The notes beneath the pieces were generated by a model. It saw only the letters and a list, made by a program, of their open reading frames with translations. It searched no databases and was not told where the DNA came from. A stretch of 64,000 bases of DNA from Hyperoplus lanceolatus. Lineage: Eukaryota; Chordata; Actinopteri; Uranoscopiformes; Ammodytidae. Below are positions 23,919 through 37,110 of this stretch, piece after piece; positions within the stretch are counted from its first letter, which is position 1, and every line of letters starts with the position of its first letter. Both the position numbers and the translations under genes were made by a program. The stretch lies in NCBI GenBank assembly GCA_026929865.2, contig CM049406.2:22740501-22804500 (forward strand), read 5' to 3'.

Positions 23919-24841
23919 AGCAGCCAGTGCATGTGGTTGATGCAGGCTCTGGGTTTCCTCCTGTCTGCCCTGCCAGTAGAGGAGATTCTGGCCAGACTTC
24001 ACTCTCTCATCACGCCTCAGGTGCAGCAGCTTGGTACACTCGCCCTGCAGGAGGTAAAACAAACCCGCCAGTATAGTAATATTATGTGTATGTGTCATAT
24101 GCTACACATAGCATATGAATATTTTGATGGAATATCAAACGTACCTTTTTATGATGCAAGATATTTTCTTCAACTGTCACTATATTCATCACAAGGTTAC
24201 GCACTCTATCAAAGCCATACACTTTGTCTCCCTTTACAGCCTAACCCCGCCAACAAACAGTCTATTATCCACATCCTGGGGATGCTGTCCAGTCTCTTTA
24301 CCACTCTGGACATCAACAGACAAGCAGACAGCTTAGAGGCAGCCCCCAGCCCGAGACACACTCCCTCGGAGAGCACCCCAAATCCTGTGAGTTGAGCCAT
24401 AGAAACTGTAGACAGAGCGCCACCAGATCCATTATCATATATTTTACCAACTGTATCTTTGCTACTGAACATGGAAAATACTTAAATACACTGAACTGAA
24501 GCAAACACACTAAAATTGAAAACATAAAGGGCCAGTTTCACAGACATGGATTAAGCCTAGTCCTGGACTAAATGGAATTTTGAATGGAGATTGTCCATTG
24601 AAAGTAAAATTTAGTCCAGAACTAGACTTAATCCATGTCTGCGAAACCGGCCCATAATATATTTCTGTTTACACTTCCTCCATCGTGTGTTCATGCTGCC
24701 AATTTTGATTTATCTTCAGGTTGTTGTCGTGCTGCAGCAAGTGTTCACGTTGATCCAGAGCGTCCTCAGAAAGTGGCTTGATGACTCGGAGGTGGTGGAG
24801 GTGGGAGCTGCTTTCCTGCTTGCATAGATATTGGCTGTGCA

Positions 24842-24896
<55 letters not shown>

Positions 24897-27565
24897 CGTG
24901 TGCATCTACTCACACTCACTCCCAGCCCTCCCTTTCCCCCCTCCCCGCAGGCCGTGTGTGGGGTATTTGATAAGTCAGTTCGAACGCTCCTCCATGACTT
25001 TGGGCCCATGGTGGCTCAGCTGAGCGAGATGCTGGGGCAGATCTACAGCGCCTTCCCACAAGCCTCGGCTCTGGACTTGGCGCGACAGGTACGCCCCCCT
25101 TTACGGATCTGGGCCTGAGTAAAAACAGATAACCTTCAAATGCAATGCATTTTGTGAATTTTCTTTTTTTAAGATGGTTCACATCTTTGCCGGAGAGGAA
25201 CAGCACGTCTCAAACATCAAAAGCCTCATGGAGGTGTTGACTTCTGCCACACTCTCTATATTTCAGCAAGGTAATAAACACCTGCAAAGACACTTTTCCA
25301 AGCATCTTAAGTACATAGGATTTGTACTCGCCTCACCTTCTCCTCATTTCACAGGTGTACGAGATCATCCTGATATCGCAGAATCATTCATGCAACTTCA
25401 CGCCCAGGCAGGTTGATTATTACAGTATATTTGTCCATTGTCCATCACGCACGTCTGCATTAAACTTTGCCTAACCAATTTGTTTTTCTTTCCCGTTAGA
25501 TTCTGAAAAGGAAGCCTGATTTGTACCTGTCTGACCTGCTGGATGTTAAAGCCCTGTTTTACTGTGGTGAGTATGATTACGTACTGTGTGCAGGTCATTC
25601 TCACAGGTATATATTTTTTCTGAAGTACAATATATCCCATAAATGGTCAAAAGGAATTGCATGACATTGTTTTACCCCTTTGATTTAATGCAATCTGAAC
25701 ATTGAGAACCTTTTTCTCCAGAATGAATTCACAAGTTTTCTTACATAACGATTCTGGAGAATGCTTGTTGTTCATAATCACTTTTTGTCAATATCAGTAA
25801 ATACAGTATCTCTTCACAATCCACTATCTGTCAGTACTGTGTGTGCACTGAAAAAAATCAACCGTTAATATACATCCTAGGCTCTGAAAACTGGCATGTT
25901 GCTAGCTATGGTGGGCCCCTTCATTTACATACCAGTTTACAGAGCCTAGGCTGTGTGTTTTTAACACTGGATTTATTTTCAACGTGCACAGACAGATAGT
26001 GGATCATGCGGAGATATTCAAGGATTTTGAAAAAGGAGTGGATTTGACAACAAGGGTTCTCCTGAATTCCTGACTCCACCTTTAATAATTGTCTCGTTCG
26101 TAAAAGCTTTCATTAAATGTGTCTTTTGTATCGTCTGATTTCTCCAGGGATCCTATCCCTGAAGTTCCCAGAGACTCCCACAGTAAAAGCTGCCAGCCTT
26201 TTCTTTGTAAGTTGAGGCAGAGATACAGTATGCGTCGTCCACTTCTCGGCTGTGATTTTGATTTCATTTCAACTCAGTACCTCATAGGTTCCTGTTTATT
26301 TCTACATTACAGACAGAGCTATTGCCACGTTGCAAAGACATGCCCTCGCTCGGTGAAGTGCTGCAGAGGGATGGAAAGATCCTGACAGAGACCATACTCC
26401 ATGTGAGTCAGCCAATAGAGATCGGATGAGAGTGCCCTTCATAACTTGATGTTATTCCTAAGATTTGGTGTCATTTTTCCAAACGGTCTTGAATTAGGAC
26501 ACTGTTGCATAAGGCCTGTTTTGCTCCTCGTCTCAGGCGGTAGGAGGCGGCTCACCTCGCAGTCTGACAGAGCATTTCTCAGAGGTGTTGTTGAGTCTGA
26601 ACAGACACTGTCCGGCACTGCTGTCCCAGTGGCTCAAAGAAACACTGCAGGCCCCAGGTTTCCCCTCCGCCCAGGTCTCCACAGAGCAGAAACACATCTT
26701 TAGCCAGCAGCTTCTGAGGTAACCATTTACCTGCTCAAGTCGATCTTCTTACAGTCAAACAAACATGCTGGTGTTTCAAACATCAAACACCCCCCATCAA
26801 ATCATAAGGTCAAACCTGCAGTTGTGTAATGTTGATTTACAAAACAATTTTTTTTCTCAGTCTCATTATTACATCTCCATATCTTGACAGTTTTTAAAGC
26901 TATTGTGCGTAACTTCTGTCCCCCCATGAGGAATTCTGAGTTATTACAACAGGTAAGTCCAGGTGTTTTCTTAGTAGTAGCATCAACAAAGTGAAACATT
27001 TCTTGTGAGCATTTTGGGATTTTCCTGAGCTGCTGCGCCTGTTTGTAAAAATGCTGCTTTACCGAGTTTTGTGAGCTGATAAACTGAACAGACTTTGTGT
27101 CAACTCATTTGGTGATAGATTGAATATACCAACCTTCACTTACTTGGTAATAGGTATCCAATGGTTTCATGTGATGGAGAAAAGCTTTAATATTATAAGA
27201 CTGCATTTATATACTTGAAAATAAGATTTTGATTTGAAGCTTGAAAATAAATGCTATTGATTAACACTAATTAAAAAAACACAGGGATACCCACTTTGCA
27301 CCATTTGTGTATGCCATCATAATGGCCATTAAGTTTTTTTTTTTTTTTTAAATTACTGGACGTTGCCTTGACTTTCAGTTCAGGAAATAATGTACTTCCT
27401 CATTCCAAATTTTCGACTTGTATGACGGATCAGTGCCGAAGTGACACTGTATTCCACTGACATGGTTTTCCTTCTTCCAGGGAGCAAACCAACAAGCGCC
27501 GCGTTAAAGAGATCGTGAAGGAGTTTTCTCTGCTCTGCCGGGGCCTGCAGGGCTCTGGATACTAG
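17770..27565 (+). CDS. ipo13: Importin-13 (bidirectional nuclear transport receptor)
   Basis: A karyopherin-beta family receptor. Known IPO13 cargoes include MAGOH-RBM8A and UBC9 for import and eIF1A for export, with RanGTP controlling release. Twenty-one coding exons join in frame to 964 residues (human 963): 17770-17835, 18494-18619, 19286-19926, 20371-20511, 20626-20767, 20875-21041, 22751-22871, 23130-23277, 23482-23663, 23736-23762, 23919-24053, 24240-24386, 24720-24800, 24951-25088, 25174-25270, 25355-25407, 25500-25566, 26148-26206, 26313-26402, 26537-26718, 27481-27565. An importin-beta N-terminal region begins near NLAQKWL and is followed by HEAT-type helices. Landmark blocks include GDMETSHGICRIAVA, FCTGIPGHYPVSETTSS and SIAETIDVNYSDV. 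Exon 10 is only 27 bases. Intron 16 needs a GC donor (25408), because the nearby GT would give an early stop. Exon 11 is preceded by a long TG tract instead of a pyrimidine tract. AATAAA signals occur at 27599 and 27885. Confidence 0.97.
19949..20321. mobile_element. Palindromic MITE, copy 2
   Basis: Same family as the element at 15917: GGTGTAGTCAGTGATTCTGG, AATGCTTGTTGTCAAAATC and the inner AGTCTATAGGCTCTATAAA. Ends are degenerate (right end GCTGATTGGACCATTAA). It lies in ipo13 intron 3. Confidence 0.75.
21398..22346. mobile_element. Non-autonomous hAT-type transposon, 949 bp
   Basis: Terminal inverted repeats CAGGGGTGTCAAAC and its complement GTTTGACACCCCTG at the right end, flanked by an exact 8-bp duplication ATCTATAC (21390-21397 and 22347-22354). 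Subterminal CGGCCC motifs occur at both ends. No transposase frame is left. It lies in ipo13 intron 6, which is unusually long because of it. Confidence 0.92.
23866..23915. repeat. (TG)25 tract forming the 3' splice-site region of ipo13 exon 11
   Basis: The run ends directly in GCAG, the acceptor of exon 11 at 23919. No pyrimidine tract lies between the repeat and the exon. Confidence 0.95.
24529..24653. mobile_element. Short palindromic repeat (GGGCCAGTTTCACAGAC ends)
   Basis: The left arm GGGCCAGTTTCACAGACATG with ATTAAGCCTAGTCCTGGACT is mirrored by the right arm AGTCCAGAACTAGACTTAAT and CATGTCTGCGAAACCGGCCC. The 125-base unit is a near-complete hairpin, typical of a small MITE. It lies in ipo13 intron 12. 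Confidence 0.75.
24844..24895. repeat. (TG)26 microsatellite in ipo13 intron 13
   Basis: Pure TG run 43 bases after the exon 13 donor. Confidence 0.96.
25749..26085. mobile_element. Palindromic MITE, copy 3
   Basis: CGATTCTGGAGAATGCTTG at the left, ATCCTAGGCTCTGAAAACTGG and CAGTTTACAGAGCCTAGGCT inside, TGACTCCACCTTTAA at the right. The left end has lost its terminal bases. It lies in ipo13 intron 17. Confidence 0.85.
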
Positions 27566-28444
<879 letters not shown>

Positions 28445-31400
28445 CTATCGTATTCTGGTGAAGAGGTTCAGCACTGACTTTGATTCCTGGGACAAAGACA
28501 AATAAATGAAATGGTGTCAAAAACATTCAAAGGTGCCCTACTGTTATTGAATCCATAATTGCCTTCGTCTGAGAGGAGAGGGTTGATTTCAAAGAATCTT
28601 AGAGTGCACTCATACTAGGCAAAGTTGCCCCGTATACCGTGCCCAAGCACAATTGCCTCCCCTCCCGACTCGTATCAGGCTGGTACTCACAATGATCCAA
28701 AACAACCGGGCCATGGCACGATTGTGTCTATAAGCAAGCGGGTTTGGGTTTTGGAGCCTAGGCCTAGTTGTATCCGATTGTTCTTTAATATTTTCATCCG
28801 GACAATTTTGCAGCAAACCACCTCCATATCAGACCAACGAGAAACCCAACATTTTCTTAAATGTGTGTTGCGTGCATGGCGCATCGGATATATTGGGTCG
28901 CGGGGAACAGTCTCATATAAATTGATGTAAGGATCGCAGTGTATGTGTGTGATAAATATAAAGTACCTTTGTGCAGCGGGTCTTACTGAAGACGTTCCAG
29001 AAACGTAGTGTCTCGTCTCCTGCTCCTGTAACAATGGCTTCCCCGTCGGGGGACACAGCCTGAGAACGGAGGACAGAGAGAGAACATCTAGTGAAACGAT
29101 GACGTGACATGTTAAGACATTTAAAATGCTGCAAACATTTTACTTACAATTGCCCTGTAGTCAAGTGCAATTTTTTCCACGCTAACCTACTTTCCCACAA
29201 CATTTATTACAGACTTAAAATATGGTTACCTAAACAAACGAATAAGAAGGAGGATTTGCTCCGCTTTCACTAGCGACAACATTGAAATGCCACCTGTACT
29301 TTAATGTATCAGTTGTAACCAAACAATGATATAACGCTAAAAATATAACATGTATTCAAGTATATTGTTTGAGCATCTGAATAAGTCCTCCACCTTTGGA
29401 TATACAGTATATGAACACACTGGACGTGTGAATGCTTCTTGTGCTTTTCAGAAACCACAAGCAGGAATGAGTTGGCTCACTGTTTCCACTGACACTGAAT
29501 GACCTTACCAGATAGAGCACTCTGTAGGAGTGTCCAGTCAGCTTGGCCACCTGTGTGAGAGACGGATACTTCCACACCAGGATCTGGTTCTGAGAGTAGC
29601 CGTGTGTGCTCACCTGTAAAGAAAAAAAGGGGAGGACAATAAGCTAAAAGCACATATTGTAGATTTATATTCCTATTCATATTGTATGGAATCATGTGGT
29701 AATGTACATTTGTACGAAATATAAGGGTATATTGCCCTGTCAAAATTTTACAAAACATTCCTTTTATAGACACAAAACATGGTAATAATAATGTTTGCCA
29801 CACACTGTCCTACTACTCTGAGAGTATAATACTTGTTCACTTTTCTGATCATGTCATCCGTTCACACAATATGCAGCCTATCATTTTCATACAAAGATGT
29901 GATTCATTCATTTATTAATAACAATTCATGTATTCAGAAGGAAATGTATTTTTACCAATAATAACATTTTGGCCAGTTCTCACTTCTGGACAGACCTTTA
30001 AAAGGGCTGTTTGAGAATAAAGACTATGTTTTAAGGTTCTGGTTAGAATAAGGTTTAAGTTAGTAAGTAAGTTTAAGGGTTGGGGTTAGGCAATTAGTTT
30101 TCATGTATGCAGTGAATGCATTATGTCAATGAGTGACTGTCCTCACAAGTATAGCTCTTCAAACGTGTGTGTGTGTGTGTGTCTCCCTTCTCACCAGTTC
30201 GTTGGCGTGCTTGGACCATGCCAGGTTGCAGACCTGTGAGCCTGTGTCTGTGCTCTGCAGTGCCTGACCCGTCAGTGTGTTCCAGAAGCGCAGGCAGCGG
30301 TCAGCAGTGCCTCCCCCTGAGGCCAGCAGCCCGTGCTGGTGAGGGGACCAGGCGATGGCCTTCACTGCTGCCAGGTGGTCTCCATACTGCTGCACAGGGA
30401 GAAGGCTGGAGCTGTTCCACACCAGTAACTGTGGAGCCAGGAGACAGCAAGGAATCCTGAATGTGTTCCCCTTTTTACTACCGCAGAGTACTAAAGTTAG
30501 CGCAGGATTTGTTAAAGGTGCAGTGTGTAACAAAGGTGTGTTTTAGCGTCATCTAGAGGTGAATAAACAAAATTGCAAAACGCGCCGTTGCTATCCCTCC
30601 TGTTCGGAAAATGTACAGAAGCTACGGTGGCCATCAAGGAAAGGAAGCTGGTTACTAAAGATGGCTTCATCCACCTTTGCAAGCTCATCAAGTCTTTTTT
30701 CCACAATATGAAGTGATGAGGTAAAGATGTATTTAGTTATTTATTCTAAAGTGTTTGACCTGATACATTTCCGGCAGACACCCACTTTCTATAAAAACGC
30801 ATAAGGTTGCCATGTTTGTCCGTTCTGTGCTACTGTACAAACATGGCAGTGCAACATGTCGGCATGCCCCACTCCTGTGAAGGTATTAAATGCTCATTCT
30901 GAGGTAATAAAAAAACATTTATTTTCCAGCAAATATACACTAATCAAAACATACTTAGGAATATTATATTCCATTTATGTCCTGTAGAAAACGCCCAATG
31001 CCTTTACGCACTGCAGCTTTAAGTCACAAGGTACGTTTTTTAAAAGGGCTCACCTTGTTGTCGTTGCCTCCGGACGCAAGGTGCTGGTGGTCCGGAGACC
31101 ACTTCAGACCGCACACTTCCTGCCGGTGACCTTGCAGCCTTCTCTCAGCAGTAGGGGGCGTCCTGATGTCCCTCTGTAAGATCACTCTGTCCCGACTCCC
31201 CGACGACAGCTGCTCTCCGTTCCACGCCAGGGCACCTTGGGCACGAAGATTAGCACAGGAGCAGTTTCTCACAGTACACTGTGGCTGTCAAGAGAGTGTG
31301 GCCTTTCTCGACATGAAAATAATAAGTGCTTTTGAAAACTGCCAAACAAAACTATTTTTACATCCTCTGTTCGTCAGGAGAACTTCCTTTTACTGTGGTT

Positions 31401-34155
31401 AAAGCCTGTGAAAACCTAGTCTAAAATAGTCTAAATCCGAATTGGGTGTATCAATGAGCTTTTACAAAAATCTGATTGAAAATAAATGGTGATAAATATT
31501 ATAAAACTTAGTTCAAAAACAGCTTTTTTACTGTCTAGATCGTTTGACAGGACTGTGTGGGCATGGCCATGTCAAACGGAGATTATGGCAAAGGTCATTG
31601 TTTTTATAGAACGGTCGGGCAGTGAACTGCAGTGATTGGTTCAAATTACGTGTCGTGTCATAAGAAGCAAAGCATAGCCCGCCTCATCTAAACCAAATTT
31701 CTGTAAAGTTTATCACACTTAAAGCAGCAACGAGTAACATTTAAATATCTTTTAAACAGCCTCATGTTTCCTCTCATAATCATAAATTACCTTTAACAGC
31801 AAACGAGACCATCTGTGCAAAGAAAGTTTTATTATAATATAGTTTTTATTACTGCATTTGATCTGGTCGTACACCCAGTCCGATTTTCGGTTCACGCGTG
31901 CATGCTCTATTGTCACATATCCGTATTGGTCGCAGATTTCAGTCCGGCGCAGGAACGCAATTTGAGAAGCCTATGGCTCCAGGTGAGGGAAGGGGAGCGG
32001 GAGCCTTGTTTGAGACAGTTATTTGTTCATAATGACTGATAACGGGGCTGAACCATCAAAGAAAAAAAGAAAATGCAATGAAGAAAAGCTAAAAGGGAGA
32101 GTGATAGGCGGGCAGGAGGGCGTTGCCAAGCAACGTATACACAATTTCACGCAGCAAACCTAGACTGCAGTGTTTACTCCTAAATGAATGAGCGGTAGCC
32201 TACTAAAACAAAGTTTACTTTGCCTCACCAGCATCATCAGATGACCATTATTCATCTGAAATAGTCATTATTTACAACATAACACATTACCTCATCGTGA
32301 TCCATACTAACTAACTGCCATCTCTCGTTCATTTGCTTGGTGTGAGGACACGGACTCGTTCAGCTCCGTGAGAGGTGACAATGCATCAACTCATTGCAAT
32401 CAGGTGTGTTTAGCACTTACTGCCATTAGTTGATGCTGTGTCACCCATAGACTCACAGAGCCGAAAAGAGTCCGGTGCCCTCCACACTTTCAACACACGG
32501 ACACGCACCATATTGCTTCCCGATTATTTGAATCTTGCACTCCCTGCACGAGCTAGAAAACAGCTTCACGACAGCTGGCGTCGTTAAAATACTACCGCTT
32601 TTGTTCAAAGGTGTCGCCAACTTACTCGTAGTGGCTTTAAATGACAATATTTTTTATTTGATATTGTCATTTAAGTGTTATTTTATTTTACTTATTATCA
32701 TGCAACTAACTGCCGAATTACACAATAAGAAGGATTTGGGTTTACAGGGGCTTTTACAAAAAGGCAATCTCGAAGAGCTCAGCAGGGCAGTTGTGTGACT
32801 GACCTACACGTGCTGAGTGACCCTCCAGACTGGTCAGCTTCCTGCCTCCTGCTGCGTCCCAGATCTGAACGTAACCCTTGTGGGTTCCAACGGCGACGAG
32901 ACTCCCCTGATGGGACCAGAACCAGTGTCAAAATGCATTATTTTCTCTTTGACAATCAGTTACACTACTTACACACTACTGTCACAAATAATAAGCAGTA
33001 GATTGAGCTCACCCTCTCATTCCAACACACTGATGTGACAGAGTCTCCGTCCACCGACAGGTCACATAACCTAGTCACCTGTGAAGAAAGAAAGCCACAA
33101 ATCAGACACATTTACAACTACTTCCACTTTTCTCTTGTGCGAGTCAGACACAGACTACATTCCTTCACTACCATGAAAAAAACTCTACCTATCTTATTTC
33201 CCCTTCATTGCGTATGTACAGTATGTGTATGAAGTATGTATATATGTTTGCATATTTATGTATATGTTATTTTTTGGGGATAATTTATGTAAATTCATTA
33301 TTATTACAAAAAAAAATCTCTCTCTTCTTGGATAACCTAAACGCAAGGACATCTAAATGTATGTTGTCATGGGTTGCTTCATACTAGGGTGGGACGGCGA
33401 ACACCATTGTCAGTGTTGTGAAAAATGCTTTTGCTATCTGGTCTGAATCATTGTATGATCATAAAATAACATTAAAATAAAATAAAAACTCGGTCGGCCC
33501 TTCTCTGACCTGGCTGGTGCAGGCACTCCACAGGTAGACACAGGTTCCCAGGCCCACACTGAGCAAGTTGCCGGCCGACCAGTCTACCAGGTTGAGGTAG
33601 AAGTCATCCTGCAGCTCGGGGGCGTCCAGCACCTTGAAGGGGATCTTGGAGATCTTGCGGGCTGGTTTACGAGGGGAGCGGAGCAGCTTGTGACTAAGGG
33701 GAAAGGGGGTCAGGGAAGAAGCGTTATGCAACGGCATATTTTTTAAAAGCTCTGTTTACAGTTCAATGTGCCAGCATGTGAGCCGCCGTGTCTTACCTCT
33801 TGTTACTGAGCGGAGAAAGGGAGTATGGTGAGACTTCATTATCGCTATCAAAAGGCACTCTCTTTGTGTGGACAGTGTACTGCGGAGGACGGACGCACAA
33901 AGCACAATACTAGTTAGGAATCAAACACAGTTTACACTATCTGATTTTTTGATTAATTTGTTGTATAATCTTACCCTAAAAAGGCTGTGAGAGTCTTGAG
34001 AGAGGACCGTATGCCTCCGGTCGTCCGTGTGAGGGTCAGGCACGGTCTCTATCCCCGCCCCCAGTAGCTCATTCCTCAACAGGGCAGCATAGGCCACAGC
34101 ATCTGGAGGAGGGGGGAAACCAAAGTGGTGGTTCAGATATACTATAGCATAGGGA

Positions 34156-34215
<60 letters not shown>

Positions 34216-35583
34216 TTTAATAATAACGCACATTTTTAATTAGATTATTAATGGTGGAGTCAGCGATTCTGGATGACGCTTATTGTCAAAATCAGTGAAT
34301 ATCTCCTCATGATCCACCACCTGGGTGTGGTGTCTGCTGGATAAAATAAATCCAGTGTTAATACAAATCCATGGCTCTGTAAACAGTCAAGTTGCTACCT
34401 ATGTTGGGACCCCTTTCTTAACATACCAGTTTATAGAGCCTAGGCTGGCTACCCGGATTTTATTTCAGCGCGCAAACACAGTACGGACAGGTGGTGGATC
34501 GTGAGGAGGTATTCACTGAGGTTGACAACGAGCATTCTACACCTGATTCACTGACTCCACCTGTAACAAGTAGTACACATGTCTGACCTTTGCTTGAGTC
34601 TGCACTGGCATCCTTTGCTTTATGGTTCTGATTTGGGGACTGACAGTTCTCCTGCAGAGAAAAAAGGGAAAAGTAGGTACATGTGATACCTAGATGTATT
34701 TTAGTAGGAGCAGTGTAAAAAAAAACTTAAATGATATGACTGCCTGCTCACATTGGCATAGTGGAAGTTGATGCTCCAGTTGCTTCCAGCGCGGGTGGGG
34801 ATGTAACGGTCTCCTGATTTGACACTGACAGGACTGCAGGTAGCGCTTACACACTGGGAGGACCAAAGAGAGACGGCAAAACCAATTTTACAAAATCAGC
34901 AGAGTTATAACAACTGTTTTGAAAAAGCAGAGAAGAATTTTCTCAGTTCGCTTGCTGTCCCGAATGTCCACACAGAACAGGGAAAAGGGGCTTCTGTGTA
35001 CTCTGCCTCCTCTGCATGGAATACACTGCTGAATGACTTAAAACTTATTTAATTAATCTAGCTTTTAAGACAAAATGAAAGAAATGGAGGCAGGCTTCTC
35101 AATGTAAGGTGTCAATGTTAATAATTTCCATTGTTGCAATACTGGCTTATTTAAATTGATATTCTGTAATAAGAATTATTTTAGTTGTATTCATATTTTC
35201 CTCTTGTGTTTCTATCTGTAACTACTAGCCTATATGTTTTATTATGCTATTGCTGCTGCCTGTTTTGGCCAGGTCTCCTCTGAAAAAAATATATTTGTAA
35301 TCTTAATGGGTTTCTCAGGCCTGTAAATAATAAATAAATACAAATTAAATCTTAACCCTTGCTCTTACATTAGGCTACTGTCTGGATACCGAATTATAGC
35401 CTACTACCACATCAGTTTCACAGGGGATGAACACTGGCCAAGCTATCATGTGCAAACACTGTCAGTCTGCTCCATAAACGAGCACTGTCTGTCAAACAAA
35501 CTCACCTTTGACAGGCGGGCCTCTGTCGGCAGGTTCTGATGGTTGATTTGCCTCAGCAGTCGTCTCTCGTACTCTTGGTCCAT
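28445..35583 (-). CDS. fzr1: Fizzy-related protein 1 (Cdh1), APC/C co-activator
   Basis: The WD40 co-activator that brings D-box and KEN-box substrates to the anaphase-promoting complex in late mitosis and G1. Thirteen minus-strand exons join in frame to 487 residues (human 496): 35506-35583, 34752-34853, 34588-34651, 33975-34102, 33797-33879, 33510-33693, 33013-33078, 32804-32906, 31054-31235, 30195-30428, 29509-29613, 28967-29059, 28445-28486. The start [13 protein letters not shown], the C-box DRYIPTR (about residues 41-47), the block [19 protein letters not shown], seven WD40 blades (for example [16 protein letters not shown] and [10 protein letters not shown]) and the C-terminal IR tail are all present. 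Every catalytic-assembly landmark of Cdh1 is intact. The N-terminal linker is shorter and more divergent than in mammals. Which fish paralogue (a or b) this is cannot be told here. A candidate minus-strand AATAAA is at 27941-27946. Confidence 0.97.
30000..30181. repeat. TTAGG-like and TG-associated dispersed repeat in fzr1 intron 10
   Basis: GGTTTAAGTTAG..., GGGTTGGGGTTAGGCAATTAG, GTCCTCACAAGTATAG and a short TG tract in the same order as in the repeat at 5364-5548. It abuts the exon ending at 30195. Confidence 0.5.
30512..31022. mobile_element. MITE with TTAAAGGTGCAGTGTGTAA ends
   Basis: The left end TTAAAGGTGCAGTGTGTAA is mirrored at the right by TTACGCACTGCAGCTTTAA. TTAA occurs at both ends. 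There is no coding frame. It lies in fzr1 intron 9. Confidence 0.7.
31236..32803. other. fzr1 intron 8, no exon
   Basis: A 1.57-kb intron with CG-containing, moderately complex DNA, perhaps an old transposon. The only clear structure is a hairpin at 32636-32675 (arm AAATGACAATAT, mirrored). Confidence 0.5.
34155..34215. repeat. (AAT)20 microsatellite
   Basis: Pure AAT trinucleotide run in fzr1 intron 3, just left of a palindromic MITE. Confidence 0.95.
34248..34566. mobile_element. Palindromic MITE, copy 4
   Basis: TTAATGGTGGAGTCAGCGATT at the left, inner CATGGCTCTGTAAACAG and TATAGAGCCTAGGCTGG, CACTGACTCCACCTGTAA at the right. It ends 21 bases from fzr1 exon 3 (34588). Confidence 0.85.
34866..35345 (+). 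mobile_element. 3' end of an L2-type LINE
   Basis: A short frame ends with [20 protein letters not shown] and LLNDLKL, matching the C-terminus of L2-type reverse transcriptases (pattern T..G..AF....APWAWN.L...LKL). It is followed by TTGGCCAGGTCTCCTCTG and AATCTTAATGGGTTT, the usual 3' UTR end, and an AAATA tail. Strongly 5'-truncated. It lies in fzr1 intron 1. Confidence 0.75.
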
Positions 35584-36260
35584 CTCCTCCGGGCAGACGT
35601 GCAGCAAGGCCCCTCTGCTGCCCTTCGTCCCCGCCCCCTTTCTTTAAACCCCCGCTCCCTCCCGTTCAGGAAATCCACACCGGACCTCCATCTCTGTGAG
35701 AAACAAAACAGGTAAGCTTTATTCACAACCGAGACCAATGTTGAGTAACACACAAACAATCTCTCTTTACATAGCCTAATACAACCCGGTTGGTTAGCAG
35801 TTGTCAGTGGCCGTCAGCGCACTCAGTGTTATTAATGTTAGCGGTGCAGGGTTTAAACACCGAGGTCTGCCTTTGCCGTTTTAAGTAGAATAATTAATAA
35901 ATAAATAAAAAAGCAGACAGATATCGAGGTCAAATCTCTAAAACGTCTCGTGCGCTACTGACAGCTGCACCGTTGTCATGGCATCATGCTCGCGCGCACA
36001 ACAACCCGTTTACATTACAGGCAGTGTTGAACATCAGCTGACGACCCTGCTGCTGCTGCTGCTTGACAAGCGGGGCTCTCCTACCGGACTGACACGGCGG
36101 CTCAGTGGACCAACTCAGCCGTCACGTCCCGTTGAAAAGGTCAGCACTGCAGCGGGAAGACGGCAGTGGCTTTCCTTATCGACGACAGCGGTGTTTTTTC
36201 AAACGCCACTGCGACTCGCTGGTGTTGTTTATGTTCGCAACAAAGATGGCGACCGAATCA
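35584..36260. promoter_or_regulatory. fzr1 5' UTR and promoter region with a YY1-like motif
   Basis: Upstream of the fzr1 start codon the sequence is CG-richer than its surroundings (for example 35985-36000 and 36300-36355) and lacks microsatellites. A run AAGATGGCG at 36243-36251 on the plus strand matches the YY1-type promoter motif. A 5' UTR exon ending near 35697-35700 is possible. Transcription on the plus strand from here is possible but not shown. Confidence 0.4.
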
Positions 36261-36556
36261 GCTGTAGCAGAAATTCTTTGGCTGACGACTCCTGCTGGTT
36301 GCCTGTGTGCAGTCAAGGCAGCGCGCGGCTCAAAGCGACGCCCGCTGGCGACGCATGCTTACTGCACGTGAAGTCGCACTGTGGTTATTCCCCATGTGAC
36401 CACAAGATGTCGTCGCTGCACTGCAAAATAATTGACTACGTTACAGACAAGATTTCAAATTCTATGACAATTGCTTATGATTTTGAACTGATGACTGATG
36501 ACATCTTTCAGAATTTATTTTCCAAACTAAATGAATGTATACTTGTACATCCATAA
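35978..36556 (+). other. 192-codon open frame of unknown status near the fzr1 promoter
   Basis: An open frame from ATG at 35978 to the stop at 36554-36556 on the strand opposite fzr1, starting about 395 bases beyond the fzr1 start codon. It has no signal peptide, domain or repeat that I recognise, and the composition shifts at about residue 130. It overlaps the YY1-like motif. It may be chance, a divergent non-coding transcript or a young gene. Confidence 0.15.
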
Positions 36557-37011
36557 CCCGTAGCCTATTAACATTTTGCCCTTTTGGTGCAATTGAGGTA
36601 AAAAAAAAAAAAAAAAAGCTGTACATATCACCAAAAAAGTTTGTAGGGAAAATCCTTCCCTAGACCACAATGACCTTAGAAGCCCGGACTCTCATAAAAA
36701 TGCCTTTTTAATCAGCTTTTAAAACCAAACTTTAGCATTAGTTTCCATTACCCTCGTTGCGGTCATCAATAGTTGTGCGTCAAGCAGAGAGTGAGAGTAT
36801 TGATAACACATGTTGGCCTTAGGGGCCCCCAGTGTGAGCGTGACTTCAAAGTAAATAAAGATCTCACATTTGCCCTGATATAGTACATTTTCCATCCCCT
36901 GCTAATAGCCTCAGTGTGCACTCCTTGCAATCGAAGCAGGCAGATAAAGGTTTGATGCTTGATCTCTTTCATGTGTGGTTTTTGCTCTCAACCACGAAAA
37001 ACACTGAAAAA

Positions 37012-37110
37012 GAAAAGAGAGCGAGAGAGAGAGACACAGACAGACAGACAGAGAGAGAGAGAGAGACAGAGAGAGAGACAGAGAGAAAGAAAGAGAGACA
37101 GAGACAGAGA
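37012..37110. repeat. GA/GACA-rich purine tract
   Basis: About 100 bases of GA, CAGA and GAGAGA repeats on the plus strand. Confidence 0.93.

Noticed and set aside
34819..35052. 77-codon frame as a host gene
   Set aside because: The C-terminal half matches an L2 reverse transcriptase end; the first part is antisense to fzr1 exon 2.
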